This document shows positions 1-8,718 of a stretch of DNA of 41,399 bases, piece after piece. Source of the stretch: Asaia bogorensis (GTDB taxonomy: Bacteria > Pseudomonadota > Alphaproteobacteria > Reyranellales > Reyranellaceae). Position 1 is the stretch's first letter; every line of letters starts with the position of its first letter. The notes below the pieces were generated by a model. It searched no databases. It was not told the DNA's origin and saw only the letters and a program-made list of their open reading frames with translations. The stretch spans positions 1 through 41,399 of the forward strand of contig CAMDQJ010000022.1 of NCBI GenBank assembly GCA_945905835.1, read 5' to 3'. The position numbers and the translations under genes were made by a program.

Positions 1-257
1 GAACTCGGGATCGAGAAGCACCACGGGCGCGGCCGATGGCGCAACAACCGGGCCGAAAACTCGCATCAACCAACCCGACGACGGGAACGCAAGATGCAGG
101 GTTTCAAGAGCCGAGGATCTGCCCAACGATTTCTCTCAACCCACGCCGCCGTCTACAACACCTTCAACGTCCAGCGCCATCTGACATCTGCCAAAACGCA
201 CCGGGGTTTCGCGCCGCCGCGATGGACGCGTGGCGGACGGCAGTGGCGGTTGCCTGA
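1..257 (+). pseudogene. IS6-family DDE transposase, 3' end, frameshifted
   Basis: Reading from base 1 in frame, the translation contains [16 protein letters not shown], the hallmark block around the catalytic glutamate of IS6/IS26-like transposases. It continues with the family's [15 protein letters not shown] stretch. Near 200-215 the homologous reading moves to another frame, where [16 protein letters not shown] completes the usual C-terminus and stops at 257. The gene is cut off at its 5' end by the window edge and, as given, carries a frameshift in its last 20 codons. It may still be part of a recently active copy if the shift is a sequencing error. Confidence 0.75.
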
Positions 258-294
258 CAATATGCCGGCCGCAGGCCCCTCGTGTTCCTCGTTC

Positions 295-310
295 GGCAAC
301 GTGACAATGC
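295..310 (+). repeat. IS6-type right terminal inverted repeat
   Basis: The 16 bases GGCAACGTGACAATGC differ at one position from the right-hand repeat of the 132-bp element at 25115-25131 (GCCAACGTGACAATGCC). They lie 37 bases after the transposase stop, a normal distance for the right end of an IS6-family element. Confidence 0.6.
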
Positions 311-432
311 GGGCCGGCATGATGGTCTCGGTATTCGTGCTGGCGATCGTCGGCGTGATCCTGTCGTCGATCGTGCGCCGCATACAGGCCTACCTGCTGC
401 GCTGGCGTCCAGCGCAGCAGATGGCCGCTTGA
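311..432 (+). pseudogene. ABC transporter permease (SsuC/TauC-like), C-terminal remnant
   Basis: Just after the IS end, one frame reads a hydrophobic helix ([19 protein letters not shown]) followed by [12 protein letters not shown] and a stop at 430-432. A last transmembrane helix followed by a basic L-L-R-W-R/P tail is the standard ending of nitrate/sulfonate/taurine-type permeases. Only about 40 residues remain, and the rest of the gene would be on the far side of the insertion sequence. The strand agrees with a gene that was transcribed rightwards before the insertion. It is non-functional as it stands. Confidence 0.6.
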
Positions 433-442
433 TGCAGGTCTC

Positions 443-2128
443 TTACTTGTCGAGCCAGAACGTGTCGAAGCGCACGACGTCGTAGATGCCGAAGTACTCG
501 TTCGGCCGGTGGCCCTTCACGTAATTGTACCAGCCGTCGTTGATCTTCTCCCAGGAGATCGGCAGCAACGGGGGATCTTCCTCCATGATGGCCTCGGCCT
601 GGTTGATCAGGGCGAGACGCTTCTTGGCGTCGACCTCGCTGTCGATCTGGGGCAACAGGGCGGCGAACTTCGCGTTGTCCCACTTGGAGTAGTTCTGCGG
701 CCCGTCCTTCTTGTACCAGGCATTGAAATAGTCCGACGGATCGAGCAGCGTCGACACGATAGCGCCGACGGCAAGGTCGAACTTGCCGGTCTTGACGTCG
801 TCGAACCACACCGACTCGACGGCGGTGCGGATGTTGGTCTCGACGTTGAGAGTCTGCTGCAGCATCGCCTGGATGGCCTGAGACCACAATTTGAAGCTCG
901 CGACCTCGCGCACGAGATAGTCGAGGCCCTTGATGCCGTTGGCGTAACCGGCGGCGGTCATCAGTGCCTTGGCCTCCTTGATCGAGGCGGTCGTGTCGGG
1001 CTGGTAGCCCAGCCGCTTAGAAAGCTCGGCCTTCGGCGTGGCAAAGTCGGAGAACGGATAGATGAAGCCGCCGACCATCATCGGTGCGATGTCCTTGACC
1101 ACGTCGACCAGCACCGGCTTGTCGAGCACCAGATGGAAGGCGCGTCGCACCCTGGGGTCGTCCATCGGCTTCTTCTTGTTGTTCATCCAGGTGGCTTGGA
1201 TGACGCTCTGGTAGAAATCGGTGCCAGACATGCCGGCCGTCGCCTTGACCCGGCGCAGCGAGCCGGGATCGAGCAGGCGCGCGTAGTCGACGCGACCCGA
1301 CAGCAGGCCGGAGCCGAGCTCGGGCGAGAACGGCAGTGCGTGGTAGAACTCGATGCCGTCGAGATAGGGCAGCCCCTTGTTCCAGTAATTCGGGTGTTTC
1401 TCCATCACCCAGACTTCGTTCTCGACGCGGCGCTTGCTCTTGAACGGACCGGTGCCAGGGATGTCGACGACGCGGCGCAGGTTGTAGTCGTTATCCTCCA
1501 GCGTCTTCTTGCGCACGATGCCGTTCCAGCCGCTGGCTATCGCGCCCATGATGAAGTCGGCCGGACGCGGCGCCGAGAGCTTGAACTGCACGGTGTACTT
1601 GTCGGGTGCCACGATCTCGCTGACTGCGGCAAACAGCGTGCTGCGCGGGATGTTGATGCCCGCCGGCGGCTTGGAGATCCGGTCGAAGGTCGCCTTGACG
1701 TCCGCCGATGTCAGCTCGGCGCCATCGTGGAACTGCACGTCCTTGCGCAGATGGAAGGTGTAGGTCTTGCCGTCCTTGGAAATCTCCCAGCTATGGGCGA
1801 GATCGGGAATGATGGTCTTGCCGCTGTCTCGCGGGTCGCGCCGGACCAGGTTGTCGAACATGCAGCCCTGGCTGCCGAGGCTGTTGATGGTGCCGGACTG
1901 ATGAAAGTCGAAATGCGGCGGCCGCATGGTGATGCCGTATTTCAATACGCCACCCCGCTTGGGATTGGGCTCCGGTGCGGCAAGCTGGAACTTCGAGCCA
2001 TCGAATTCGTTGGGGACTCCCTGTCCCCAGGCGTGAAAGGGCAATCCGAACGCGCCTGCAGTGGCGGCGGCACCCTTGACGAAATCACGGCGATTGACGC
2101 CTCGACGTCCTGACTTTGAGTCGCGCAT
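443..2128 (-). CDS. ABC transporter substrate-binding protein, family 5 (peptide/nickel type)
   Basis: This 561-residue periplasmic receptor belongs to the family 5 solute-binding proteins (DppA/OppA/NikA relatives). It starts with a twin-arginine signal (NRRDFVKGAAATAGAFG, about residues 13-29), so export folded through Tat is likely. The body shows family hallmarks such as a KYGITMRPPHFDFH segment and the DGKTYTFHLRKDVQFHDG block near residue 120. The start at 2128 is chosen because GGGAGG lies seven bases upstream; an in-frame ATG five codons earlier has no such site. It is divergent from the two ATPase genes and completes an importer with the permeases at 4455-6310. The substrate could be peptides, glutathione, nickel or opines; the sequence does not decide. 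Confidence 0.9.
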   Translation of the reverse strand: MRDSKSGRRGVNRRDFVKGAAATAGAFGLPFHAWGQGVPNEFDGSKFQLAAPEPNPKRGGVLKYGITMRPPHFDFHQSGTINSLGSQGCMFDNLVRRDPRDSGKTIIPDLAHSWEISKDGKTYTFHLRKDVQFHDGAELTSADVKATFDRISKPPAGINIPRSTLFAAVSEIVAPDKYTVQFKLSAPRPADFIMGAIASGWNGIVRKKTLEDNDYNLRRVVDIPGTGPFKSKRRVENEVWVMEKHPNYWNKGLPYLDGIEFYHALPFSPELGSGLLSGRVDYARLLDPGSLRRVKATAGMSGTDFYQSVIQATWMNNKKKPMDDPRVRRAFHLVLDKPVLVDVVKDIAPMMVGGFIYPFSDFATPKAELSKRLGYQPDTTASIKEAKALMTAAGYANGIKGLDYLVREVASFKLWSQAIQAMLQQTLNVETNIRTAVESVWFDDVKTGKFDLAVGAIVSTLLDPSDYFNAWYKKDGPQNYSKWDNAKFAALLPQIDSEVDAKKRLALINQAEAIMEEDPPLLPISWEKINDGWYNYVKGHRPNEYFGIYDVVRFDTFWLDK

Positions 2129-2234
2129 TTCTTTTCCTCCCATTGGGTCTTTGTCGACCGCGCACTGTGTGCTTTGATGGTTCGCCCATCGATTGGGCCA
2201 AAAAGTACCACGATAAATTCCAGGGAGTCATTGC

Positions 2235-3293
2235 TTGAATTCAACCCAGCCGGGACCGCGTGTCGTCGGCGGTCCGGCGGCAGTGCCCGCGCGGACGGTC
2301 CTGCAGGTCGACAATCTGCAGACGCATTTTTTCACGGCGGTCGGCACCGTGCGCGCGGTCGACGGCGTGTCCTATGAGCTAAAGAGCGGCGAAACGCTGG
2401 GCGTCGTGGGCGAATCGGGCTGCGGCAAGAGCGTGTCGGCGCTGTCGATCCTGCGGCTGGTCGCCAATCCGCCGGGCCGCATCGTCGGTGGGGCGATCCG
2501 CTTCGAAGGCAAGAACCTGCTCGAACTCAGCGAAACCGAGATGGAGAGCATTCGCGGCAACGAGATCTCGATGATCTTCCAGGAGCCGATGACCTCCCTC
2601 AATCCGCTGTACACGATCGGCAGGCAGGTCAGCGAGGCCATCGCGCTGCATCAAGGCCTGTCGCGCGCCGAGGCCATGAACCGGGCCGTCGAGATGCTGC
2701 GCCAGGTCTCGATGCCCGAGCCGGAGCGCCGCGTCCATGCCTATCCGCACCAGCTTTCCGGCGGTATGCGCCAACGCGTGATGATCGCCATGGCGCTGTC
2801 GTGCAATCCCAAGGTGCTGATCGCCGACGAGCCGACCACGGCGCTCGACGTCACCATCCAGGCGCAGATCCTCGACCTGATGCGCGGACTGCAGGAGCAG
2901 TTCGGCACCGCCATCATCCTGATCACCCACGACATGGGCGTGGTCGCCGAGAACGCCGACCGCGTGGTGGTGATGTATGCCGGCCGCAAGGTCGAGGAGG
3001 CAAGCGCCGCCGATCTGTTCGACAATCCCGGCCATCCCTACACCAAGGGCCTGCTCGGCTCGATCCCGCATCTCGACACCGCGGCGCGCAGCGATACCCG
3101 CCGCACCCGCCTGAACGAGATCAAGGGCATGGTGCCGTCGCTGTTCAACCTGCCGGCGGGCTGCAGCTTCGCGCCGCGCTGCAGCTTCGCCACCGACCAG
3201 TGCCGTGTCGAGACACCGGCGCTCACGCAATACCGGCCCGGCCACTGGGTCGCCTGCTGGCACGCCGACAAGCTGCTCGGAGGGGCGGCATGA
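2235..3293 (+). CDS. Peptide/nickel-type ABC transporter ATP-binding protein (DppD-like)
   Basis: This 352-residue cytoplasmic ATPase has a Walker A motif (GESGCGKS), the signature LSGGMRQRV, Walker B in [13 protein letters not shown] and the H-loop ITHDMGVV. The C-terminal oligopeptide/dipeptide module has clustered cysteines (CSFAPRCSF). The start is taken as TTG at 2235, preceded by AGGGAG about seven bases upstream, which leaves a 30-residue lead before the ATPase core. It overlaps the next gene by four bases (ATGA at 3290-3293), so the two ATPases are translationally coupled. It probably forms a heterodimer with that neighbour to energise the importer. Confidence 0.92.
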   Translation: MNSTQPGPRVVGGPAAVPARTVLQVDNLQTHFFTAVGTVRAVDGVSYELKSGETLGVVGESGCGKSVSALSILRLVANPPGRIVGGAIRFEGKNLLELSETEMESIRGNEISMIFQEPMTSLNPLYTIGRQVSEAIALHQGLSRAEAMNRAVEMLRQVSMPEPERRVHAYPHQLSGGMRQRVMIAMALSCNPKVLIADEPTTALDVTIQAQILDLMRGLQEQFGTAIILITHDMGVVAENADRVVVMYAGRKVEEASAADLFDNPGHPYTKGLLGSIPHLDTAARSDTRRTRLNEIKGMVPSLFNLPAGCSFAPRCSFATDQCRVETPALTQYRPGHWVACWHADKLLGGAA

Positions 3294-4309
3294 ACGTGGT
3301 TCCGCCGGCGCCGCCATTGCTCGAGGTCAAGGACCTCAAGAAGCATTTCCCGATCTACAAGGGCGTGTTCTCGCGCGTTTCCGGCCAAGTCTATGCGGTG
3401 GACGGGGTGTCGTTCCAGATCGGCCGCGGCGAGACGCTGGGCCTGGTCGGCGAAAGCGGCTGCGGCAAGTCGACGGTCGGCCGCACGCTGCTCAAGCTGC
3501 TGGAGCCGACCGACGGTGAGATCCGCATCGGCGGCGATGACATCACCCATCTCGACGCGCCGGGTATGCTGCCTTACCGGCGGCGCATGCAGATGATCTA
3601 CCAGGATCCCTATGCTTCGCTCAATCCGCGCATGACGGCCGGCGACATCGTCGGCGAGCCGCTGATCATCCACCAGATCGGCACGCCGCCGGAGCGCCGC
3701 GAGCGGACCGCGTCGCTGTTCGAGCGGGTCGGCCTGCGACCCGAGGCGATGAGCTCCTATCCGCACGAATTCTCCGGCGGCCAGCGCCAGCGCATCGGTA
3801 TCGCCCGCGCGTTGGCGCTCAATCCCGAGCTTATCGTCGGCGACGAGCCGGTGTCGGCGCTCGACGTGTCGATCCAGGCGCAGATCATCAACCTACTGAT
3901 GGACCTGCAGGACGAGTTCAAGCTCTCCTACCTGTTTGTCGCCCACGATCTGGCGGTGGTCGAACACATCAGCCATCGCGTCGCCGTGATGTATCTCGGC
4001 CGCATCGTCGAGATGACGGACAAGACCAGCCTGTTCGAGATGCCGCTTCATCCCTACACCGAGGCGCTGCTGTCGGCCGTGCCGATCCCGAAAGCCAGCT
4101 CGCGCGGGCGCAAGCGGGTGATCCTGAAGGGCGACGTGCCGAGCCCGATCAATCCACCGCCGGGCTGCCACTTCCACGCCCGCTGCCCCTACGCCATGCC
4201 GCGCTGCCGCGTCGATGTGCCGGTCCTGCGTGAGGTCGTGCCGGGCCATGTCGCCGCCTGCCACCTGCACGACGGCGGCGTGACGTTTCCGCTTCGGGTG
4301 ACTTCATAG
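3290..4309 (+). CDS. Peptide/nickel-type ABC transporter ATP-binding protein (DppF-like)
   Basis: This is the second ATPase of the importer, 339 residues. It shows Walker [10 protein letters not shown], the signature [10 protein letters not shown], Walker B in [13 protein letters not shown] and the H-loop [10 protein letters not shown]. It ends with the C-terminal cysteine module ([11 protein letters not shown]) typical of OppF/DppF. The start ATG at 3290 overlaps the stop of the preceding ATPase gene. Downstream it faces the convergent permease genes across a long palindrome. It acts in the cytoplasm, paired with the DppD-like subunit. Confidence 0.92.
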   Translation: MNVVPPAPPLLEVKDLKKHFPIYKGVFSRVSGQVYAVDGVSFQIGRGETLGLVGESGCGKSTVGRTLLKLLEPTDGEIRIGGDDITHLDAPGMLPYRRRMQMIYQDPYASLNPRMTAGDIVGEPLIIHQIGTPPERRERTASLFERVGLRPEAMSSYPHEFSGGQRQRIGIARALALNPELIVGDEPVSALDVSIQAQIINLLMDLQDEFKLSYLFVAHDLAVVEHISHRVAVMYLGRIVEMTDKTSLFEMPLHPYTEALLSAVPIPKASSRGRKRVILKGDVPSPINPPPGCHFHARCPYAMPRCRVDVPVLREVVPGHVAACHLHDGGVTFPLRVTS

Positions 4310-4317
4310 AATCTTTC

Positions 4318-4446
4318 GCTTTCCTCCCCATTCAGATGGGGAGGTGTCAGCGTCTTGCGCTGACGGAGGGGTCATACGCGTTGCGCTCTTGACCCCTCCG
4401 TCGCCGTATGACGGCGCCACCTACCCATATGAATGGGGAGGAAAGC
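4318..4446. repeat. Long nested intergenic palindrome between convergent genes
   Basis: The outer arms at 4318-4346 and 4418-4446 (29 bases each) match as inverted repeats at 27 positions. Inside them a perfect 13-base pair, GACGGAGGGGTCA (4362-4374) and TGACCCCTCCGTC (4390-4402), nests symmetrically. The whole can fold into a long cruciform or RNA hairpin. It fills the gap between convergent genes and could serve as a bidirectional terminator. Its length and nested design fit a dispersed palindromic repeat (REP/MITE-like) rather than a simple terminator. Confidence 0.8.
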
Positions 4447-4454
4447 AAAGAGTC

Positions 4455-5357
4455 TTAAACCGAGCCCCGCAGCCTCGGATCGAGCATGTCGCGGATGCCG
4501 TCGCCTAAAAGGTTGAAGGCGAGCACCGTGAGCGTGATCGCGACACCGGGGAACAGCACCAGCCACCATGGCGGCACCAGGCCGGAATTGAGCGCGTCCG
4601 ACAGCATGTTGCCCCAGGTCGGGGTCGGTGGCGGGATGCCGACGCCGAGGAAGCCGAGCGAGGCTTCGATGACGATGGCGACGCCGAGATGGGTGGTGGC
4701 GAGAATCAGGTAGGGTGCCACGCATTGCGGCAGGATGTGGCGGAACATCAGGCGCTTGTGCGAGGCGCCCAGCCCGCGCGCAGCCTCGACATACTGCATT
4801 TCCTTGAGCGACATCACGACCGAGCGGATCACCCGGCCGCCGAACGGTATTCGGGTGATGGCGATGGCCACGATCACGGTGCCGAGGCCGCCGCCCAGAG
4901 CCATGGCGATGGCCATGGCCAATATCAGGTCGGGAAAGGATTGCAGGAACTCGATGACGCGCTGGCTCGCCATGTCGAAGCGGCCACCGAAATAGCCGCA
5001 GGCCAGGCCCCACAGGGCGCCGACCGTGGTGCCGAACAGCACCGCGCCGAAGGCCACCGTGAGCGAGGCCTGGCTGCCGTGAATGACGCGGGAGAGCGTG
5101 TCGCGGCCGATCTGGTCGGTGCCGAACCAGTGCGCTTCGCTGGGCGGCTTCTGCATGGAGCGGAAATCCGATTTCAGCGGCGGGTAGGGCGCGATCGCCG
5201 GTGCGGCGACCGACATGCCGACGATCAGCGCCGCCACGACCCCCCAGAACGCCGAGAACGGCGCGCGGCGGAAAAAGCGGCTGAGGCCGCGAACGATGGA
5301 GAGCGCGGCCGATCGCGCGGAAGGAGCGGCGGGTAGTGCCGGAACTGACACAGTCAT
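4455..5357 (-). CDS. Peptide/nickel-type ABC transporter permease (DppC-like)
   Basis: This 300-residue inner-membrane subunit begins with a cytoplasmic lead and a first helix (FWGVVAALIVGMSVAAP). It then shows the DppC periplasmic block HWFGTDQIGRDTLSRV and the permease coupling motif, seen as EAARGLGASHKRLMFRHILPQ. The C-terminus FNLLGDGIRDMLDPRLRG is standard for the family. The start at 5357 overlaps the stop of the DppB-like gene by four bases (ATGA at 5354-5357). The reading frame stays open upstream of this start but only as a shadow of the neighbour. Confidence 0.92.
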   Translation of the reverse strand: MTVSVPALPAAPSARSAALSIVRGLSRFFRRAPFSAFWGVVAALIVGMSVAAPAIAPYPPLKSDFRSMQKPPSEAHWFGTDQIGRDTLSRVIHGSQASLTVAFGAVLFGTTVGALWGLACGYFGGRFDMASQRVIEFLQSFPDLILAMAIAMALGGGLGTVIVAIAITRIPFGGRVIRSVVMSLKEMQYVEAARGLGASHKRLMFRHILPQCVAPYLILATTHLGVAIVIEASLGFLGVGIPPPTPTWGNMLSDALNSGLVPPWWLVLFPGVAITLTVLAFNLLGDGIRDMLDPRLRGSV

Positions 5358-6310
5358 CGGTGGCGAATCCTTGGATCGAGCAGGGCGATGGTGATGTCGA
5401 CCACGATGTTCAGCAACACGAACACCATGGCGTAGAGGAATACCAGGTTTTGCATGACGAAGACGTCGCGTTCGCTCACCGCGGTGAACATTGCATAACC
5501 CAGGCCCGGCGTGCCGAATGCGCGCTCGACCGGCACCGAGCCGGCCAGCACCAGACCGAGCAGGACGCCCGACAGGGTAATCACCGGCAGGAGCGCGTTG
5601 GGCAGGGCATGCAGCGAGATCACCAGGCGGCCGTTCAGCCCCTTGGCCCGTGCCGTGCGCACATAATCTTCGCGGATCACTTCGAGCAGGCTGGAGCGCG
5701 CCATGCGCGCGATATAGGCAGCCTGGCCGAGCCCCAGGACGATCGCCGGGCCGATGATCAATTGCAGGTTGGCCAACGGGTCGGCGAACAGCGAGGCGCC
5801 GGCCATCGGTGCGCGGTAGCCGAACCAGAACAGCAGGCCGAGCACGATCAGCATACCGACCCAGAAGCCCGGCACCGCGAGAAACAGGATGCTGAGGAAG
5901 CGTGCGACGCTGTCGGAGACGGTATTGGGCCGCAAGGCACTGACGATCGCCACAGGGATGCCGACGAACCACGACAGCACCACCGAGAGAAGCGCGATCT
6001 CAGCGGTCAAAGGTCCGCGTCGCAGGATCATGTCGGCGACGCTTTCGGAGCGGAAGAACGAATGGCCCCAATCGCCGCGAATGATGTCCTTTACCCAGGC
6101 CAGGTACTGCATCCACAGCGGGTCGCTGAGGCCGAGCTCCTTCATGTAGTTTGCCCGCTGCGCGTCGGTCAGCTTGGTGAAGCCCTCAGGGCCGAAGATG
6201 GCGACCAGCGGATCGCCGGGCAGGATGCGCATGACCACGAAGACCATGATCGACACGCCGACCACCGTCAGCGCGCCGAACGCAACGCGTCGGGCGATGT
6301 AGCTATACAT
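5354..6310 (-). CDS. Peptide/nickel-type ABC transporter permease (DppB-like)
   Basis: This is a 318-residue inner-membrane permease. The N-terminus MYSYIARRVAFGALTVVGVS and the following FVVMRILPGDP are classic DppB/OppB features. The EAA loop reads DYVRTARAKGLNGRLVISLHALPNA. The C-terminus LLNIVVDITIALLDPRIR is also typical. It is the first gene of the leftward permease pair. It is divergent from the hydroxyacid dehydrogenase at 6434, with about 120 bases between them. Together with the DppC-like partner it forms the membrane channel for the receptor at 443-2128. Confidence 0.92.
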   Translation of the reverse strand: MYSYIARRVAFGALTVVGVSIMVFVVMRILPGDPLVAIFGPEGFTKLTDAQRANYMKELGLSDPLWMQYLAWVKDIIRGDWGHSFFRSESVADMILRRGPLTAEIALLSVVLSWFVGIPVAIVSALRPNTVSDSVARFLSILFLAVPGFWVGMLIVLGLLFWFGYRAPMAGASLFADPLANLQLIIGPAIVLGLGQAAYIARMARSSLLEVIREDYVRTARAKGLNGRLVISLHALPNALLPVITLSGVLLGLVLAGSVPVERAFGTPGLGYAMFTAVSERDVFVMQNLVFLYAMVFVLLNIVVDITIALLDPRIRHR

Positions 6311-6433
6311 TGCAGCTCTTTGCCGGGCCGTAGCCCATCGGTCGTCTCCCAGATCTTGCGCCCGTTTCTTGAGCTACGGCGCTTGTTCTTGTCGGCTATC
6401 ATAGGGCCAGCCCGGCCCAAGCCAAGAGGCGCC

Positions 6434-7444
6434 ATGAACGTTCCGACCCACAAGTTGCTGCTCTCCGCCTTTGCTTTCCGCACCTGGGGCGAGCGCATTA
6501 CCGCCGCCGTTCCGGCCGGCAGCCTGTCGTTCCTGACCTCGGAGGAGGCCGCCGCCGACGGTGGCGCCAGCGAGGCTGATATCGCCTTTATGACCCGCGA
6601 GGTGACGGGAAAATCGAGCAAGGACAACCAGAGCCCGGAGCTGCGCGACTTCGATATCGTGGTGCGCAAGTCGCCAAAGCTGCGCTGGCTGCAGATTCAT
6701 CCCGCCGGCGCCGAACGGCCCATCTATCGCGAGCTGCGCGGCCGCGGCGTGAAGGTGACGACCGCTTCGGGGGCGACGGCGGTGACGGTGGCGCACAGCA
6801 CGCTGGGCGCCGTGATCGCGGTCAACCGGCGCTTCCCCCTGCTGGCCGATGCCCAGCGCCGGCATGTCTGGGAGCCCCGGTTGGGCGAGCGCTCGCCGCG
6901 CGATCTGAAAGGTCAATGCGCGGTGATCGTCGGTCTGGGCCCGATCGGCCGCAACCTGGCGGCCTTGCTGAAGATGCTGGGCATGACCGTGGTCGGCGTG
7001 CATCGCAGCGCCGAACTGGTCGAGCCGTGCGACCGGACCATCGCCTACGGCCAGCTGGGCGAAGTGCTGCCGAAAGCAGACTGGCTGATCCTGTGCTGCC
7101 CGGCCTCGCCGCTGACGCGCGGCATCGCCAATGCGGCGGCGTTCGCGGCGATGCCCGCTGGCGCCTGCTTCGTCAATGTCGCGCGCGGCGAGGTTGCCGT
7201 GGAGCGCGACGTCATCGAAGCGCTGGCGAGCGGCAAGCTTGCCGGCGCCTATCTCGATGTCTTCGAGCGCGAGCCGCTCGATCCCGCCTCGCCGCTATGG
7301 GACATGCCCAACGTCATCGTCTCGCCGCATACCGCCAGCCATTCGCTGGGCCAGAACGAGGCGATCTTCGAGATCTTCCTCGAGAACCTGGCGCGCTGGC
7401 GCAGCGGCCAGAAGCTGCGCAACGACGTCGACGATCTGGCTTAG
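6434..7444 (+). CDS. D-isomer-specific 2-hydroxyacid dehydrogenase
   Basis: This 336-residue cytoplasmic oxidoreductase of the D-2-hydroxyacid dehydrogenase family is NAD(P)-dependent. The dinucleotide-binding loop GLGPIGRNLAALLKMLG lies near residue 170, followed by the expected NVARGEVAVERDVIEAL and AYLDVFEREPLDPASPLW blocks. The catalytic histidine is in SPHTASHS near residue 295. The start ATG at 6434 has an AGAGG about five bases upstream. Its stop overlaps the stop of the convergent gene (7441-7444). The substrate cannot be read from sequence; glyoxylate/hydroxypyruvate-type acids are typical for the family. Confidence 0.88.
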   Translation: MNVPTHKLLLSAFAFRTWGERITAAVPAGSLSFLTSEEAAADGGASEADIAFMTREVTGKSSKDNQSPELRDFDIVVRKSPKLRWLQIHPAGAERPIYRELRGRGVKVTTASGATAVTVAHSTLGAVIAVNRRFPLLADAQRRHVWEPRLGERSPRDLKGQCAVIVGLGPIGRNLAALLKMLGMTVVGVHRSAELVEPCDRTIAYGQLGEVLPKADWLILCCPASPLTRGIANAAAFAAMPAGACFVNVARGEVAVERDVIEALASGKLAGAYLDVFEREPLDPASPLWDMPNVIVSPHTASHSLGQNEAIFEIFLENLARWRSGQKLRNDVDDLA

Positions 7445-8619
7445 AGGAACACCGCCGGCTTGCCACCGAGCAGGATGTGGCCGACGGCCTCGAAATGCGA
7501 GCCGCGCGACTGGATCTGCTGACTGAGCGTATGGATGTCGCGGAAGCGGCGCTCGAAGGGCGTGCCCGGGAAGATGCCGTCGACACCGGCGGCCTTGTAG
7601 ACGTAGTCGGCGACTTCTATCGCGGCATGGATGGCGTTGGTGCAGCCGAGTCGCACACGGGCGCGGGCGGGGATGTCCATGGGCGCGGCCGGGCTTGCGT
7701 TCTCGTGGAGGTCGCCCACGATCTCGAGCAAGTAGGCGCGGGCCGAGGCGAGGCGGGCCTCGTTCTTCGCCACGTCGGATTGCACGGTCGGGCTGTCGGC
7801 CATGCGCGCCAGATTGCGCGGCGTCTTGACCTGGGCGAGGTCGACCAGGGCGTCGAGCATGGCGCGGGCGATGCCGATCGCCACGCCGGAGACGCCGACG
7901 GCGTAGAGGCCGGCAGGGGTGCAGGAATAGAGCGGGCCGGTCTCGCGGCGCAGGCCGGGATCCTCGCGCTGGCTGGAGAAGGCCTCGGGGATGAAGACGT
8001 CGTCGAACCGGTAGGAGTCCGAGGCGGTGCCGCGCAGGCCGATCGTGTTCCAGGTGTCGAGCAGGGTCGCTTGTCCGACCGGGCAGAGCAGGATGCGCTG
8101 GGCCGGCCGGCCGAAGCGGTTGAGGCGGAGCTTGCCGTCGGCCTCCTCGACGAAACCATGCGCGCCCATCCAGTTGGCCGAGCGGCAGCCGCTGGCGAAG
8201 TCCCAGCGGCCGGCCATGCGGTAGCCGCCCGGCACGGCCTTGGCGCGATGCTCGTTGGGCGGGCCCCAGCTCACGATGGTGCGCGGATCGCCCCAGATGG
8301 CGCGCGCCGTGTCGAGTTCGATATAGGCGCCGACCAGGGCCGAGCTGTTGCCGACGAAGATGTTCCAGGCGATCGAGGCGTCGGCCTTGGAGATTTCCTC
8401 GACGGCGGCAAAATACTCGCCGGGTGTCACCTCGTCGCCGCCGACCGAGCGCGGCAGCAGCATACGGAAGAGCCGGGCAGCATGTAGGTCCGACAGCAGG
8501 CCGCCGGGAATGCGGCGCGTCCGCTCGATCTCGTCGCCGGCGGCGGCGATGGCAGGCGCCAGTGCGCGCGCCCGGTCCACCGGACGGGCAATGGCGTCGA
8601 CGCGCTCGATACGATCCAT
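7441..8619 (-). CDS. Acyl-CoA dehydrogenase-fold flavoprotein (monooxygenase-like)
   Basis: This 392-residue protein has the acyl-CoA dehydrogenase fold and resembles the group that includes flavin-dependent monooxygenases (HsaA/DszC type). An N-terminal helical domain carries RIPGGLLSDLHAARLFRMLLPRS. The middle has SWGPPNEHRAKAVPGGYRMAGRWDFASGC, where classical dehydrogenases have their beta domain. The C-terminal helices include GIFPGTPFERRFRDIHTLSQQ. I do not see the usual dehydrogenase catalytic-glutamate block, which favours a hydroxylase role with FMNH2/FADH2 supplied in trans. The start at 8619 is the first methionine matching the family N-terminus; the frame is open further upstream without family similarity. 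Confidence 0.8.
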   Translation of the reverse strand: MDRIERVDAIARPVDRARALAPAIAAAGDEIERTRRIPGGLLSDLHAARLFRMLLPRSVGGDEVTPGEYFAAVEEISKADASIAWNIFVGNSSALVGAYIELDTARAIWGDPRTIVSWGPPNEHRAKAVPGGYRMAGRWDFASGCRSANWMGAHGFVEEADGKLRLNRFGRPAQRILLCPVGQATLLDTWNTIGLRGTASDSYRFDDVFIPEAFSSQREDPGLRRETGPLYSCTPAGLYAVGVSGVAIGIARAMLDALVDLAQVKTPRNLARMADSPTVQSDVAKNEARLASARAYLLEIVGDLHENASPAAPMDIPARARVRLGCTNAIHAAIEVADYVYKAAGVDGIFPGTPFERRFRDIHTLSQQIQSRGSHFEAVGHILLGGKPAVFL

Positions 8620-8718
8620 AGGCGAGCGTCGGCCGAGCGGGGGGCCGCTGTCAACGGAGGTCACGCGACCAGCGGAATCGTGCCAATATTCGCCATGGGA
8701 TCGAACAGCGAGGGTGCG

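Larger units (their letters stand above)
1..310 (+). mobile_element. Right end of an IS6-family insertion sequence
   Basis: The first 310 bases hold the 3' part of an IS6-type transposase gene, followed by a terminal inverted repeat at 295-310. The same repeat, in near-identical form, bounds the small element at 25000-25131, which supports reading it as an IS end. The left part of the element lies outside the window, so its length and any target duplication cannot be judged. Immediately after the repeat the sequence becomes the C-terminus of an ABC permease, so the element appears to sit inside that gene. Confidence 0.7.

Noticed and set aside
509-2113. A 534-codon open frame on the plus strand opposite the family 5 receptor.
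   Set aside because: No domain is visible, composition is biased, and the minus strand carries a complete recognisable protein with signal peptide and ribosome site.
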